Assembly (NCBI GenBank): GCA_903842345.1
Contig: CAIMLR010000044.1
Span: forward strand, 1-56,487
Direction of reading: 5' to 3'
From: an uncultured Myxococcales bacterium
Lineage (GTDB): Bacteria; Myxococcota_A; UBA9042
Length of the DNA: 56,487 bases
Shown: one piece after another, positions 1-9,122 of the stretch
How the letters are laid out: each line of letters opens with the position of its first letter
Numbering within the stretch: the stretch's first letter is position 1
Made by a program: the position numbers and the translations under genes
The notes under the pieces: generated by a model
Database searches by the model: none
Seen by the model: the letters and a program-made list of their open reading frames with translations, nothing else
Told to the model about the DNA's origin: nothing

Positions 1-191
1 ACCGGACCTGCGCGGGCGTGCATGGCCGGGTCCGCGCCTCAGCGCGCCGGCCGCCTGCGCAAGCCACTCACCGCGCGGCCTTCCCCATACGGCCCCATGC
101 CGGGGCGAGGACCGCGCGCAGCGCGACCGCAGCCCACCCCACGCCCTTCCGCCTTCCCCACCAACAGGTGCCCGAGCCAAGGAAAGGGGAG

Positions 192-232
192 TCCGAGGGG
201 AAAACCTGCCGCAGGCTGGTTTTCCCCTCGGA
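192..232. repeat. Perfect 15-bp inverted repeat with 11-nt loop
   Basis: The left arm TCCGAGGGGAAAACC (192-206) is exactly complementary to the right arm at 218-232, around an 11-nt centre that contains a further GCC/GGC pair. It sits about 150 nt beyond the nfrA-like stop. No clear U-tract follows on either strand, so it could be a terminator, an mRNA-stabilising hairpin or a dispersed extragenic palindrome. Confidence 0.8.
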
Positions 233-283
233 TCGCGAAAGAAGAACCAGCTCTATCCATCCAAACAAGCGCGCGTATCTCAA

Positions 284-372
284 GCTCGCGCCGCAGGCGC
301 ATCGCCGGGGGCAACTCCATCGCACCCTCGCACGGGTCTGTGCCTCAACGCTCGCGCCGCAGGCGCATCGCC
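284..372. repeat. Two copies of a 23-nt direct repeat
   Basis: Positions 284-306 and 350-372 are identical over 23 nt (GCTCGCGCCGCAGGCGCATC and three more bases), spaced 66 nt apart. The unit is itself partly palindromic. Two copies are too few for a CRISPR array; a dispersed extragenic repeat family is the simplest reading. Confidence 0.75.
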
Positions 373-383
373 TCGCGCAGCCC

Positions 384-2006
384 TCAAAACGCCAGCGTCG
401 CACGCAAAGCCGGCCCGCGCCCGCGATCTGCATCCGCGAACCGATACTGCGCATTCACCTCAACCCACGCCGGCGGCGCATGATACCGATCCTCCCCAAA
501 CCAAGCCCGCAAGCTCAATCCCGGTCCAATCGCATCCACCAACGCGTCGCGCGCCGCGCTGTCATAATCCACCGCCATCAGAAAGTGCGGATACACCGTC
601 AACCGATTGTACCCCGGCATCGGTACCGCCAGCCCGTAGCGGACCTCCGTTCCCACCAGCAGCCGCCGCGCGTTCAAGTAGTACGCCGCTTCAGCATAGA
701 CCTGCCAGCTCTGCCAGCCCTTGCGGTCCACGCGCAAGTCGGTGCCGTCGCCCGTTGAATAGCCGATGCGAAACAACCAGTCGTTCTCAGCGTAGCGCCC
801 CACGGCGAAGAGGCGCTCAGCGGTCAGGGCGATGTTCTGCGTCGCCAAGGGCTTGAACCGGATGCCGAGGGTCTCTTGCGTGGTCTGGAGCCCGACCGGG
901 CCAGCGACGCCGTTGCGGAAATTGAGATAGCTGCGCACAAAGAACTGCACCGTCCTGCCGTCCCGGTAGCCGATGACCGGCGGCTGCCAGAAGGCCTCGA
1001 CGCCGCCCTGCCAGACGTTGAGCGCGCCCGCGTGATACGGCGTGCCGATGAGCATGCCCCAGCGGCGCTCCAGACCCTCGATTTCCCGGCGATAGCCGTA
1101 CATCCGCTGGTCGCTGAAGCTGTGCTCGAATTCCGCGAGGTCCAGGCAGAAGCGGAAATAGCGGCTCGCCTTGGCGTTGTCGTTCAGGCGTTTGGCGGCA
1201 TAGGCCGCGTCGGCAAAGTGGAATGCTTTGCCTGAGCCGTAGGCAAAACCGCGTTCAAAAGCCGCCAAGCCAGCCGCGTCGTCGTGTTGGCGCAGGTAGG
1301 CGTAGCCGAGGTTGAGCTGCTTGTCGCCCTTGGCGTCGGCGACGGCCTGCAGGGCATCGCCGAGGAGCTTTTCACCGGCCTTCTGGAATTCGTCATCAGC
1401 GGCTTCGCGGATCAGCCAACGCGCCGTCGCGACTGCGGCGATGCGGTCATGTGCCGCGAGTTGCGCGCGCCCCAAACGCAGGCGCACGGGTGCATCCTGA
1501 CCCGCGCCGAGCCGTTCAAGCGCGGCGACCGCACCGGGTGCATCACCGGCGGCCACGGCGCTGTCGGCTTCAGCAAAGGCGAGATTGCGCCGCTGATCGG
1601 GTTGCCACGCCGTGCCTTGCAGTGCGCGGCCAAAGGCTGCCTGCGCGGCCTTGAATTCCCGCAGCGAAAACATCAGGTAGCCGGTCTGCGCCCAGAGTTC
1701 AGCGTCGTCGGGAAAACGCTCCGCCAGTTCTGCGGCCAGCTGCTTGGCGTCCGCCGACTTGCCAGCGTGGACGAGCGCGTCCAGCAGCGTGCGTCCCAGC
1801 CAGGCATTGCCCGGATCGCGTTGGTACGCCGTGCGCGCCTGCGCCTCGGGCGACTCCACAGTCGCGGCGTCAGTCCTCGCATTTCCAGGAGCGGCGTTGT
1901 CCTCAGACCATGCGCGCGCCGGTGTCAGCAGAAGCGCAACGTGCAGGGCGACGCCCGCCAGGACACGCCGACATTGCGGCGTCGCGCAAAATGCTGGCAA
2001 GCTCAA
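384..2006 (-). CDS. nfrA: NfrA-like outer membrane exopolysaccharide protein (TPR + NfrA C-terminal domain)
   Basis: 540 residues. A hydrophobic export signal (about 1-33, ending near ARAWS) is followed by TPR-like helices (about 50-300) and a C-terminal region (about 315-540) with the pattern of the phage N4 adsorption protein A family: QNIALTAERLF, NDWLFRIGYS, GTDLRVDRKGW, FGEDRYHAPPAW. In E. coli NfrA is an outer membrane protein that exports the polymer made by NfrB and serves as the N4 receptor. The start is TTG, overlapping the stop of the nfrB-like gene by 4 nt (TTGA), which supports coupling. Family assignment is firm; the polymer exported here is inferred. Confidence 0.85.
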   Translation of the reverse strand: MSLPAFCATPQCRRVLAGVALHVALLLTPARAWSEDNAAPGNARTDAATVESPEAQARTAYQRDPGNAWLGRTLLDALVHAGKSADAKQLAAELAERFPDDAELWAQTGYLMFSLREFKAAQAAFGRALQGTAWQPDQRRNLAFAEADSAVAAGDAPGAVAALERLGAGQDAPVRLRLGRAQLAAHDRIAAVATARWLIREAADDEFQKAGEKLLGDALQAVADAKGDKQLNLGYAYLRQHDDAAGLAAFERGFAYGSGKAFHFADAAYAAKRLNDNAKASRYFRFCLDLAEFEHSFSDQRMYGYRREIEGLERRWGMLIGTPYHAGALNVWQGGVEAFWQPPVIGYRDGRTVQFFVRSYLNFRNGVAGPVGLQTTQETLGIRFKPLATQNIALTAERLFAVGRYAENDWLFRIGYSTGDGTDLRVDRKGWQSWQVYAEAAYYLNARRLLVGTEVRYGLAVPMPGYNRLTVYPHFLMAVDYDSAARDALVDAIGPGLSLRAWFGEDRYHAPPAWVEVNAQYRFADADRGRGPALRATLAF

Positions 2007-3910
2007 GGACGACCCGGTTCCAGACTATCCACCGGCGCTGCCGCCGCCACCCAGGCAGCGACTTCATGGTCACACGCGACAACGTACGCAACGTGCATTC
2101 CAGTCACCGCGCGGAGGCGTTGCGTGACGGTTGCATCCGGTCGGGACGCCACGGCGACCTGCAGCGTATCCCCCGGCGCGCGGGCAAACGGAACCACTTC
2201 ATGGCGCCGAATGAAGTCCGCCGGGATCGCACCCGCCAGCGACTTGACGGGGCCGGTATCGCGCGCCACCCGCGGCAGATCCGCCTGTTCAGCGATCGTG
2301 TCCGCCAGCAGTTCAGGCGTCAGCCGTCCATCCAGCAGGAGCGCTTGGCCCAGCCGCATACCCAGCGTGCGCTGCCGCTGCATCGCCGCCTCCAGCTCAA
2401 CCGCCGTAATCGCGCCGCGCTCCACCAGCATGTCGCCCAGGCGCCGGTGATGGCGCGCCAGCTCGGCGTTGGACGGAAACGTGTGCTTCGTCTTGTCCCA
2501 CGCGATCGGAACGCCGCTCACAAGGTGGCGAATGTACTGGTGCCACGCCCGCGACACAGCGGCAAAGTTGATGAAGTTGTTGAAGACCGTCCGCGGCAGG
2601 CTCATCAAGCCTTGCTGCAAACCATTCAAGCGGCTGACAAAATACACGCGCTCCAGCATCCGGTTGGTCAGCAGGGCGATGTTGACAATCAGGACGGGCT
2701 GAAGCCACGCGCTGAAAATGACAAGGCGCGACGCTGCGGGCCCGGCAAAGTGGCGGTCGTCCAGCAAGGTGACCGCCAGCGTGTTGGCCAGGACGAAGTA
2801 GGCGAGCACGGAGAACGGCGCCGTGACGATGCCTTTGCGGTCGCGGAAGAACATGTAGCGGGTGAGCAAGCCGCCCTGCCACTTCAGCTGCTCCCAGCCC
2901 AGGAACGCGATGCCGAGGATCCAGCGCGCGCGCTGCCGGTAGGCGGCCTGAAACTCGGAGGGAAAGTACTCGCACGTCGCCAGCAGGCCATTGGCCGTCG
3001 CGGACCGCTGCCACCACATGCCCGGCTGGCGGGTGCGCATGCGCCGGATGGGAAACCGCGCGAACGTCTGCCGCGTGAAGCCGTTGGCGGCCAAGCGGTA
3101 GCTGAAATCGTAGTCTTCCGTGAGCGTGCTGGTGTTGAAGACCCGGCCGTCATTGGCCTCCATCATCGCGCCGATGGCGTGGCGACCGTAGCAGAGCGCG
3201 ACGCCCGCGCCCGGGACGGTGCCCGTCAGTCGCTGGCGCACAACCAGATCCTTCTGGTGCGTCTCGCTGAAATCGTCCAGGTACGTGCCGCCGACCCACG
3301 CCGGGAACTTCAGCTCGAGCGACATCACGGGCAGCTGGATGAGGTCGAAGTCATCGATCTGGTCGTTGAAATACTTGAGCTCGAGCGGATGGATCACGTC
3401 TTCGCAGTCGTGCATCAGCACGCCGGCAAAGCGCATCCCGTGCTCAGTCTCGTGGGCGACGATCTCGCGCAGGATCCAGTTCAGGCAATCGGCTTTGCAC
3501 GTCGGACCGTCGGCGCCAACCGTCGCGCGCCGGATGTGCGCGGGATCGCGCGCGACCATCTTGTCGGCTTCAGCCGTCGTCGCCGCGTCATTGCGATACG
3601 TGCCGAGGAAGACGACGTAACGGTCGTAGTCCAGCGTAGCCAGCGTGTTTTCGACCATGTGGGCGATGACTTCCGCCTCCTGCCACGCCGGCACCATGAT
3701 GGCGAACCAGCGCTCCTCGCGCGCCCGGAGCGACTCCGCGGTGATATTCGGCGCGCGTTGGCGTTTGATGACGACGCGGTGGAACTCGCCCGCCCAAAAA
3801 CACGCGTCGATGAACAGGTCGTCCAGCCCGCTCAGCAAAATGACGAACGCGGTGACAACGATCAGCCCGTTCAGCACGTCAAAGTAGAGGGACCAGGGCA
3901 CGTGAGTCAT
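2003..3910 (-). CDS. nfrB: NfrB-like inner membrane glycosyltransferase with C-terminal MshEN c-di-GMP domain
   Basis: 635 residues from ATG 3910 (a TTG at 3922 is the alternative). An N-terminal membrane segment is followed by a family 2 glycosyltransferase core with DCED (DxD-type), TLTEDYDF (TED-type) and RQRARWILG (QxxRW-type) motifs, then further membrane helices. The C-terminal part carries two MshEN-type half motifs, RLGDMLVERG and RLGQALLLDG, each followed by a leucine/glutamine-spaced helix; this domain binds cyclic di-GMP in MshE and NfrB. Expected role: c-di-GMP-activated synthesis and inner membrane export of an exopolysaccharide, handed to NfrA. Lies 123 nt after the DUF2334 lipoprotein gene on the same strand. 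Confidence 0.9.
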   Translation of the reverse strand: MTHVPWSLYFDVLNGLIVVTAFVILLSGLDDLFIDACFWAGEFHRVVIKRQRAPNITAESLRAREERWFAIMVPAWQEAEVIAHMVENTLATLDYDRYVVFLGTYRNDAATTAEADKMVARDPAHIRRATVGADGPTCKADCLNWILREIVAHETEHGMRFAGVLMHDCEDVIHPLELKYFNDQIDDFDLIQLPVMSLELKFPAWVGGTYLDDFSETHQKDLVVRQRLTGTVPGAGVALCYGRHAIGAMMEANDGRVFNTSTLTEDYDFSYRLAANGFTRQTFARFPIRRMRTRQPGMWWQRSATANGLLATCEYFPSEFQAAYRQRARWILGIAFLGWEQLKWQGGLLTRYMFFRDRKGIVTAPFSVLAYFVLANTLAVTLLDDRHFAGPAASRLVIFSAWLQPVLIVNIALLTNRMLERVYFVSRLNGLQQGLMSLPRTVFNNFINFAAVSRAWHQYIRHLVSGVPIAWDKTKHTFPSNAELARHHRRLGDMLVERGAITAVELEAAMQRQRTLGMRLGQALLLDGRLTPELLADTIAEQADLPRVARDTGPVKSLAGAIPADFIRRHEVVPFARAPGDTLQVAVASRPDATVTQRLRAVTGMHVAYVVACDHEVAAWVAAAAPVDSLEPGRP

Positions 3911-4033
3911 CTCAATCTGCAAATCCTTGCACTGGCGTCGCGGAGTCGGAGCGGTCGGCTCCGTTGGGTGCGGTCGAGCCGGCTAGCCTGCCTCGGGGCA
4001 CGGCACGGCGAGACGCGGCGACGCGCGACCAAG

Positions 4034-5815
4034 CTACAGCGCGCTCGCGGCGACGAACTTGTAGCCCGCCGCCTTGATGCCCGTGACGATCGCCTGCAGC
4101 TGCGTCAGCGGGTAGTACGGATGGAAGAAGAAGCTGGCCACGCCGTCGCGAATCACCAGGTTGTTCTGCGCCGTCGCGACGATGTCGGCAGGCAAGCGCG
4201 GCGGGTGATTGTTGTAGGCCAAGGGCTCGTAATTGCCGAGGTTCTCCGGCTTGAGCTTCCAGCCGTACACATCCGTCACGGTGAACGGGTAGAAGAGGCC
4301 GATGCTGTGCTGCGCCGTCGGCGGGTTGATGCCGAGGTCGCCGCCAAAATAAAGGCCACGGTGGTAAGCCGTTGCGAGCACGCCGCGAATCGCCTTGGAG
4401 TCGACGGACGAGCCAGCGTAGTGCGGGTATTCAAAGATGGTCGGCGTCGTGAATCCGGCCGCCTTGAGCGCCGCGAGGCCGCTGTTCACGCGGCCGACGG
4501 CCCACGTCGCGGAGTCGCTCGGCACGGGACCGTCGTACACGACGTTGTTGGTTGTCGTGTCCACGTGGGCGATATAGAACTCAAAATCATCCGCGCTGAT
4601 GCCGGAATACGGATTCTTTTGCGTGCCATACTGGTGCGTATAGCCGTGCATCACGAGCGTACCGCCGTGGCTCGTCGCGTATTTAATCTGCGTGACCATT
4701 TTCGGCCGGTCGGTCCATTTCACGGTCGTCGGGACGCCGCCGTTGTCGATGCCGAGCGGATCGGTGTACAGCGGGATGATCGCGACGCTGAACGGCACAC
4801 TCTGGCTGTAGAGGTAATCGACGATGGCCTTGAACGCGACGGGATCCTCAACCGGGCTGACATCCTCCAGCCGCACGAGCGCGCGATGCTGCGCAACCGT
4901 GGTCGGCGCCAAGGTGTCAAAAAGCAGATCGCAGAACGCGAGATAGCGATCGTTGTGGTCGATGTAGGCGAACGGCACTTCGCCAAAATACGTCAGGTTC
5001 GACGAGCGCACGGCCCACGGCAGCGTCGTACCATCGGCGCGCGACGCGGTCGCCAGCGTCGTCACCTTGGTCGCGTCAAACGGGCTGAACTGCATGATGC
5101 CGGCGCCGTTGGTCGGATCGCGGGTCAATGCGGTGCTGCGGTAGGTCACTTTGCTGATGGAGGTCACGTCGAACGCCCACGGGTTGTAGCCGTATTTTGT
5201 GGCGAACGTCGGCGAGCGATTGGCGAGCTGCCAGATGTTGTCGTAAATCCAGATGACCGGAACCGTCGTCGTGAGGACGTCGTCCAGGAACGCGACCGGC
5301 AGCGGTTCGTCATACGTGGAGCCGATGTAGATGACCGCCTTGTACTTCGCGATGTCGCCGACGACGTAATTCACAACGGGCTTGCTGGCCGTGACGCCAA
5401 AATGGCTCGCGAGGTTGACCGCGGCGATGCCGTACAATTCGCCGAGCCAGCCATAGGCGCCCGTGCTGTCGTAGAGCACCAGCGTGCCAGCCGGCGTCGT
5501 GGCGAATTCCAGCGCGGTTTCCGCCGGACGCGTGTCGAGACCGCGATCCTGCGGCACCAGACGATGGCGGCCTTCATTGATCAGCGGCGCCTGGCCAAAA
5601 TCGACCGGAAACGGATTCAGGGTCGGCTGCGCGTGATTGCCGACGACGGACACGGCGATCGGCTGAGCCGCAGCGGCGGGGGCGGCAGGCGCGGGCGCCT
5701 CTTCCGTCGTCGCGAATTTGTGATTGTGATCGACATTGGGAATGTCGTAGGTCGCACAGCCCGAAAGCGCGACAACAAACGTGAAGACAGCAAAATTCGC
5801 GATGGCCCGTTGCAT
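4034..5815 (-). CDS. DUF2334 polysaccharide-deacetylase-like lipoprotein
   Basis: 593 residues from ATG 5815, preceded by AGGGGGA. The N-terminus has a short signal and a clear lipobox (ALSGC), so the protein is probably lipid-anchored outside the inner membrane. The C-terminal half matches DUF2334, a NodB-related fold: RLEDVSP holds the metal-site Asp type motif, and MHGYTHQYG a His-x3-His. DUF2334 proteins occur in c-di-GMP-controlled exopolysaccharide loci of Bacillus (YdaL) and Listeria. Placed directly upstream of the nfrB/nfrA-like pair on the same strand, so it probably modifies the polymer, for example by N-deacetylation. Enzymatic activity is inferred. Confidence 0.8.
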   Translation of the reverse strand: MQRAIANFAVFTFVVALSGCATYDIPNVDHNHKFATTEEAPAPAAPAAAAQPIAVSVVGNHAQPTLNPFPVDFGQAPLINEGRHRLVPQDRGLDTRPAETALEFATTPAGTLVLYDSTGAYGWLGELYGIAAVNLASHFGVTASKPVVNYVVGDIAKYKAVIYIGSTYDEPLPVAFLDDVLTTTVPVIWIYDNIWQLANRSPTFATKYGYNPWAFDVTSISKVTYRSTALTRDPTNGAGIMQFSPFDATKVTTLATASRADGTTLPWAVRSSNLTYFGEVPFAYIDHNDRYLAFCDLLFDTLAPTTVAQHRALVRLEDVSPVEDPVAFKAIVDYLYSQSVPFSVAIIPLYTDPLGIDNGGVPTTVKWTDRPKMVTQIKYATSHGGTLVMHGYTHQYGTQKNPYSGISADDFEFYIAHVDTTTNNVVYDGPVPSDSATWAVGRVNSGLAALKAAGFTTPTIFEYPHYAGSSVDSKAIRGVLATAYHRGLYFGGDLGINPPTAQHSIGLFYPFTVTDVYGWKLKPENLGNYEPLAYNNHPPRLPADIVATAQNNLVIRDGVASFFFHPYYPLTQLQAIVTGIKAAGYKFVAASAL

Positions 5816-5988
5816 ATTCCCCCTGATCTCAGACAGCTGATTGCCTTTGGGCAGACTTCCCAACCGGCGATGACGCTAACAGAATCAGAACATTGCGCAA
5901 CCCCAACTGGGCGGCGACGGCCTTGGCCATTGTAAAGTTTCATGCACGGCCAACCGGGTCAACATCCAGGTCCGCGAACGACGCGGTG

Positions 5989-7836
5989 CTAGAGCGAACG
6001 CGCGCACCGAAATCCGCTCGCCCCGTCACGGGAATTGGGCAATCGGCTGGCACGCGCCGCCGACCGCGTGGCCGTGCCCGTGTCGCTCCAGCCACCGCCG
6101 CGTACGACCTTGAGGCCATCCGGGCTGGCGATCGGCCCGACGGGATCGGTCGCGGTGACCGCCGAATAAAGGTCGTACCAGTCTGCGCACCATTCGTTGA
6201 CGTTGCCGGCGAGGTCGCACGCGCCCTGCCCCGTGTTGCCGGCGACCCGGGAGCACGGCGACAAGGGACCGCCGCCACCGCAGCCGCCGCCCGTGCCGTC
6301 GTCGAATACGGCCAATGTGCAATCGACCGCCGCGTCGCCCCACGGCCACGCCTGAACGAGCCCGGCGCTGCGGGCCGCGTATTCCCATTCGGCTTCCGTG
6401 GGGAGTCGCTTGCCGGCCCACGCGCAATAGGCTGCCGCCTGATACCAATCGACGCAATTGATTGGCTGCGTTTCCATGCCAATGACATTCCAATTACAGG
6501 AAGCGGAAGTGCTTGGCGCTGCGCAGGAAAACGCGCTCGTGTTGGCGGTGCTGCATTGCTGATCGGCGCTCAGGGTGGCGAAATAGACCGCGTATTGCTT
6601 CGCCGTCACTTCCATCTTGTCCAAAGCGAAAGCCGCGAGAAGGACGGCGTGTTGCGGATGTTCGTTGGCGTCCCCTTCGCCCGCCGACGCGCCCATCCAG
6701 TACGTTCCGGCGGGCAACGCCACCATCGCGACCGGGTCGTTCTCGACGCAGAATTGGCTTGCGTCGCAGACAGCGCCGGTGCCACAGGTCGCGCCGACTG
6801 GCAGCGCCACCGACGCGCATACGCCGGACGCGCACGCCTCGGAAGTGCACGGGTTGCCGTCGGACGGGCAGAGCATCGCGCCGCCGGCCACGCAACTCCC
6901 GCCGGCGCAAGCGTCGCCCAGTGTGCACGCATTGCCGTCGTCGCAGGCGCCCGGCGCGGGGCCATGGCTGCACCCGTTGGCGGGTAGGCATGCATCCAGC
7001 GTGCAGCTGTTGCCGTCGTCGCAGGAGGTCAGCGCGCCAGCGAGGCAGAGTGCGCCGCCGCACGCATCGCCCGTCGTGCACGCATTGCCGTCGTCGCAGG
7101 CACCCGGCTGGCCGACGTTTGTGCAGCCGACGATCGGGTCGCAGGCATCCGCCGTGCACGCATTGCCGTCGTCGCAATCCGCTGGCTGACAGGCACCGCC
7201 ATCGACTGCATCCGCGCCCGCGTCGTCGGCCGTCACATCCGCCGGCGGCTGCACCTCGCCATCGGCCACCGCGTCGACAGTCGCGGTGTCCACCGTTGCG
7301 TCATCGGCATCGGCCACCGCGTCGTCGGGCGTTGCCGCGTCGGCATCGGCCACCGCGTCGTCCGGCGTCACCGCATCGGCGTCCGCGACCGGCGCGTCCG
7401 CATCCGCCGCGCCGTCGGCCGTCACGTCCTCGGCATCCGCGACCGGCGCATCGCCCTCAGCATCCGCCGCCGTCGCGTCAGGAGGCAGCGCCGTGTCGGA
7501 GCCGCCATCGGCCAAATCAGCGACGGCGTCGAGCGTGTCGCCGGCATCGGCAGGACCGTCGTCAACCGCGTCCGTCGCCGTTTCGCCATCGGCCAGGACC
7601 GCATCGGCGCCATCGGGTTGCGCATCCTCGACCGGGCCGGCATCGCCATCCAAGCCATCGGGTAGCACGTCAGCAGCGTCCGCCAGCTGAGCGTTCTGCC
7701 GCTCTTCCGCGGTGGCGTACTGGAACAGATCGTCAGCGGGCATCCTGGTGCAAGCCGACGCCAGCAGCAGAAGGCCAAGCACCGCGGCGATGCCCATCCA
7801 GTCCATTGCGCGCCTCACGCGGCGGCGTCCCTGCAT
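5989..7836 (-). CDS. Lipoprotein with Asp/Ala-rich linker, Cys-rich CDDGNACT repeats and SUMF1/FGE-like domain
   Basis: 615 residues. The start is taken at ATG 7836 because it overlaps the upstream TGA by one base (TGATG). Order: lipobox (LLASAC), a long Asp/Ala-rich low-complexity stretch (about 40-210), several C-x-CDDGNACT-type repeats (about 215-350), then a formylglycine-generating-enzyme-like fold starting near VALPAGTYWMG with KRLPTEAEWEYAAR, GNVNEWCADWY and VVRGGGW. The usual pair of catalytic cysteines after RGG is missing (WSDTGTATR), so it is probably not a formylglycine-generating enzyme but one of the binding or structural members of the superfamily. Export is inferred from the lipobox. 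Confidence 0.85.
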   Translation of the reverse strand: MQGRRRVRRAMDWMGIAAVLGLLLLASACTRMPADDLFQYATAEERQNAQLADAADVLPDGLDGDAGPVEDAQPDGADAVLADGETATDAVDDGPADAGDTLDAVADLADGGSDTALPPDATAADAEGDAPVADAEDVTADGAADADAPVADADAVTPDDAVADADAATPDDAVADADDATVDTATVDAVADGEVQPPADVTADDAGADAVDGGACQPADCDDGNACTADACDPIVGCTNVGQPGACDDGNACTTGDACGGALCLAGALTSCDDGNSCTLDACLPANGCSHGPAPGACDDGNACTLGDACAGGSCVAGGAMLCPSDGNPCTSEACASGVCASVALPVGATCGTGAVCDASQFCVENDPVAMVALPAGTYWMGASAGEGDANEHPQHAVLLAAFALDKMEVTAKQYAVYFATLSADQQCSTANTSAFSCAAPSTSASCNWNVIGMETQPINCVDWYQAAAYCAWAGKRLPTEAEWEYAARSAGLVQAWPWGDAAVDCTLAVFDDGTGGGCGGGGPLSPCSRVAGNTGQGACDLAGNVNEWCADWYDLYSAVTATDPVGPIASPDGLKVVRGGGWSDTGTATRSAARASRLPNSRDGASGFRCARSL

Positions 7837-8954
7837 CAAAACTGCCATGCGACCGCCAATCCCACCGGAACGGGTCCGGGAACGAGTGCGACGTGTCCGG
7901 GCGACCGCAGGATCAGGAATGCGCCGACGCCCGCAGCAGCAACGCCGACACCGCCAAGAGCCAGCGCCGTGACCACGTGGCTGTTGACGATGTGCACCCG
8001 GTCCGCCGCTTCTGCGCGTGAAATGTCCTGGATTTTGCCGTTGGCACTGACGCGGAGCTGCACCTCCAAATCCGCCTGCTGGCTGTGCGTCCAGATGTAG
8101 GAGCCCAGGCCGACCAACGCCACCGCCCCGCCGATCTTGACGAGGGTCCAGCCAATTGCCGCTGGATCGTCGTCCTTGGGCACCTCCGCCACGGTCTCCG
8201 GCTTCGGCGCAGCTTTGGGCGACGGCGCTCCCGCAGCGGACGTGCCCAGCCGCCGTCGGAGCGCTTCCAAACGCGTGACCGCCTCCGAATACGACGGCGC
8301 CGCGGGCGAAGCGCGTTTGACGTAGTCCTCCAGATGCCCCGCCGCCGCCTGCCATTGGTGCGCTTCCTGTTCCGCCAGCGCGGCCTTGAACAGCAATTCG
8401 TCGTATCGATCGTGGCCCACCTGATAGGCCACCAGATAGAGCTTCGCCGCCTGCTTTGGGTCGCCCGCGCGCGCCGCCGCTTCAGCGTCCTGGATGCGCG
8501 TCATTTCCCGGACGCGCTCCACCGCGCGGAGCTGCGCGTCCTGAACCTGTCCGCGCTGGAAGGCGTCCAGGTAGACTTGTTGAACCTGCGCATCCAGCCG
8601 CTGACGCTCAATTTCGTTGACGAATGCCCGTGCGTCCGCCACGTGGTCGGTCGCTGAACCCGGGGCGGCGAGAAAAGCCCGATAGTGCAAAAGCGCCTGA
8701 TCCGTCTGGCCATCCTGCTGTTCAACGCGCGCCAGCGCCCAGACATACTCGGGACGCGGGTCCGTCTGGAGCGCCTCGCGGTAGCGTGCGATCGCCGTGC
8801 TGAGGTCGCCTGCAGCAGCCGCTTTTGCCGCCTCAGCCGCGACTTTGGCGACAGGGCTCTTGTTGGCCGCCTCCGCATCATGGGCGCACAAAAGCAGCGC
8901 CATGGCCAAGGCCAGGCAGCAAAGTTCAGCACAAAGAATGGGCAATCGAGTCAC
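7836..8954 (-). CDS. Exported TPR-like protein with two C-terminal membrane segments
   Basis: 372 residues from a GTG at 8954, with GGGGA upstream. The start gives a plausible signal sequence ending AHDAEA. Residues about 35-220 are Ala-rich helices with TPR character (AIARYREALQTDP; QALLHYRAFLAAP), followed by a Pro/Ala linker and two hydrophobic segments (WTLVKIGGAVALVGLGSYIW; VTALALGGVGVAAAGVGAFL). Proteins of this plan are common in Myxococcota, but I know no specific function. It is coupled to the SUMF1-like lipoprotein gene by a TGATG overlap, so the two probably act together at the envelope. Confidence 0.75.
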   Translation of the reverse strand: MTRLPILCAELCCLALAMALLLCAHDAEAANKSPVAKVAAEAAKAAAAGDLSTAIARYREALQTDPRPEYVWALARVEQQDGQTDQALLHYRAFLAAPGSATDHVADARAFVNEIERQRLDAQVQQVYLDAFQRGQVQDAQLRAVERVREMTRIQDAEAAARAGDPKQAAKLYLVAYQVGHDRYDELLFKAALAEQEAHQWQAAAGHLEDYVKRASPAAPSYSEAVTRLEALRRRLGTSAAGAPSPKAAPKPETVAEVPKDDDPAAIGWTLVKIGGAVALVGLGSYIWTHSQQADLEVQLRVSANGKIQDISRAEAADRVHIVNSHVVTALALGGVGVAAAGVGAFLILRSPGHVALVPGPVPVGLAVAWQF

Positions 8955-9068
8955 CTGACACGTCCCCGGAAAACGCGCGCACTTGCTCCTGGAGTCCCGC
9001 AGCGCCGGCGGGAGCAATAGCCGTTTCGCCGCGCGTGTCAAGGCCAGCGTCGCGCGACGCCGTCGGCG

Positions 9069-9097
9069 TTGACCCGTCCGGAGCGGACCGACATACT
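9069..9097 (+). promoter_or_regulatory. Sigma-70-like promoter for the 9123 lipoprotein
   Basis: TTGACC (9069-9074) and CATACT (9092-9097) are separated by 17 nt. They match the -35 consensus at 5 of 6 and the -10 at 4 of 6 positions. A GGGGG ribosome-binding site follows at 9113-9117, five bases before GTG 9123. Confidence 0.45.
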
Positions 9098-9122
9098 GGC
9101 GGCGTGATTCACGGGGGTTTGA

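Larger units (their letters stand above)
1..383. other. Noncoding left end downstream of the nfrA-like gene
   Basis: I see no convincing gene here; the short open frames overlap one another on both strands and lack recognisable protein features. The stretch lies downstream of the nfrA-like stop on the minus strand. It holds a long perfect inverted repeat and a 23-nt direct repeat, both listed separately. Confidence 0.6.

Noticed and set aside
39-320. 93-codon frame on the minus strand near the left end
   Set aside because: Overlaps the large palindrome and one of the direct repeats, and shows no protein-like features or start signal.
284-372. Possible CRISPR remnant
   Set aside because: Only two repeats, no spacer series and no cas genes.
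3911-4033. c-di-GMP riboswitch before the nfrB-like gene
   Set aside because: The 123-nt gap shows only short weak stems and none of the conserved riboswitch core that I could recognise.
1910-5935. 1,341-codon open frame on the plus strand
   Set aside because: It lies antisense to the nfr and DUF2334 genes, has Arg-rich composition and no domain, and arises from high GC with few stops.
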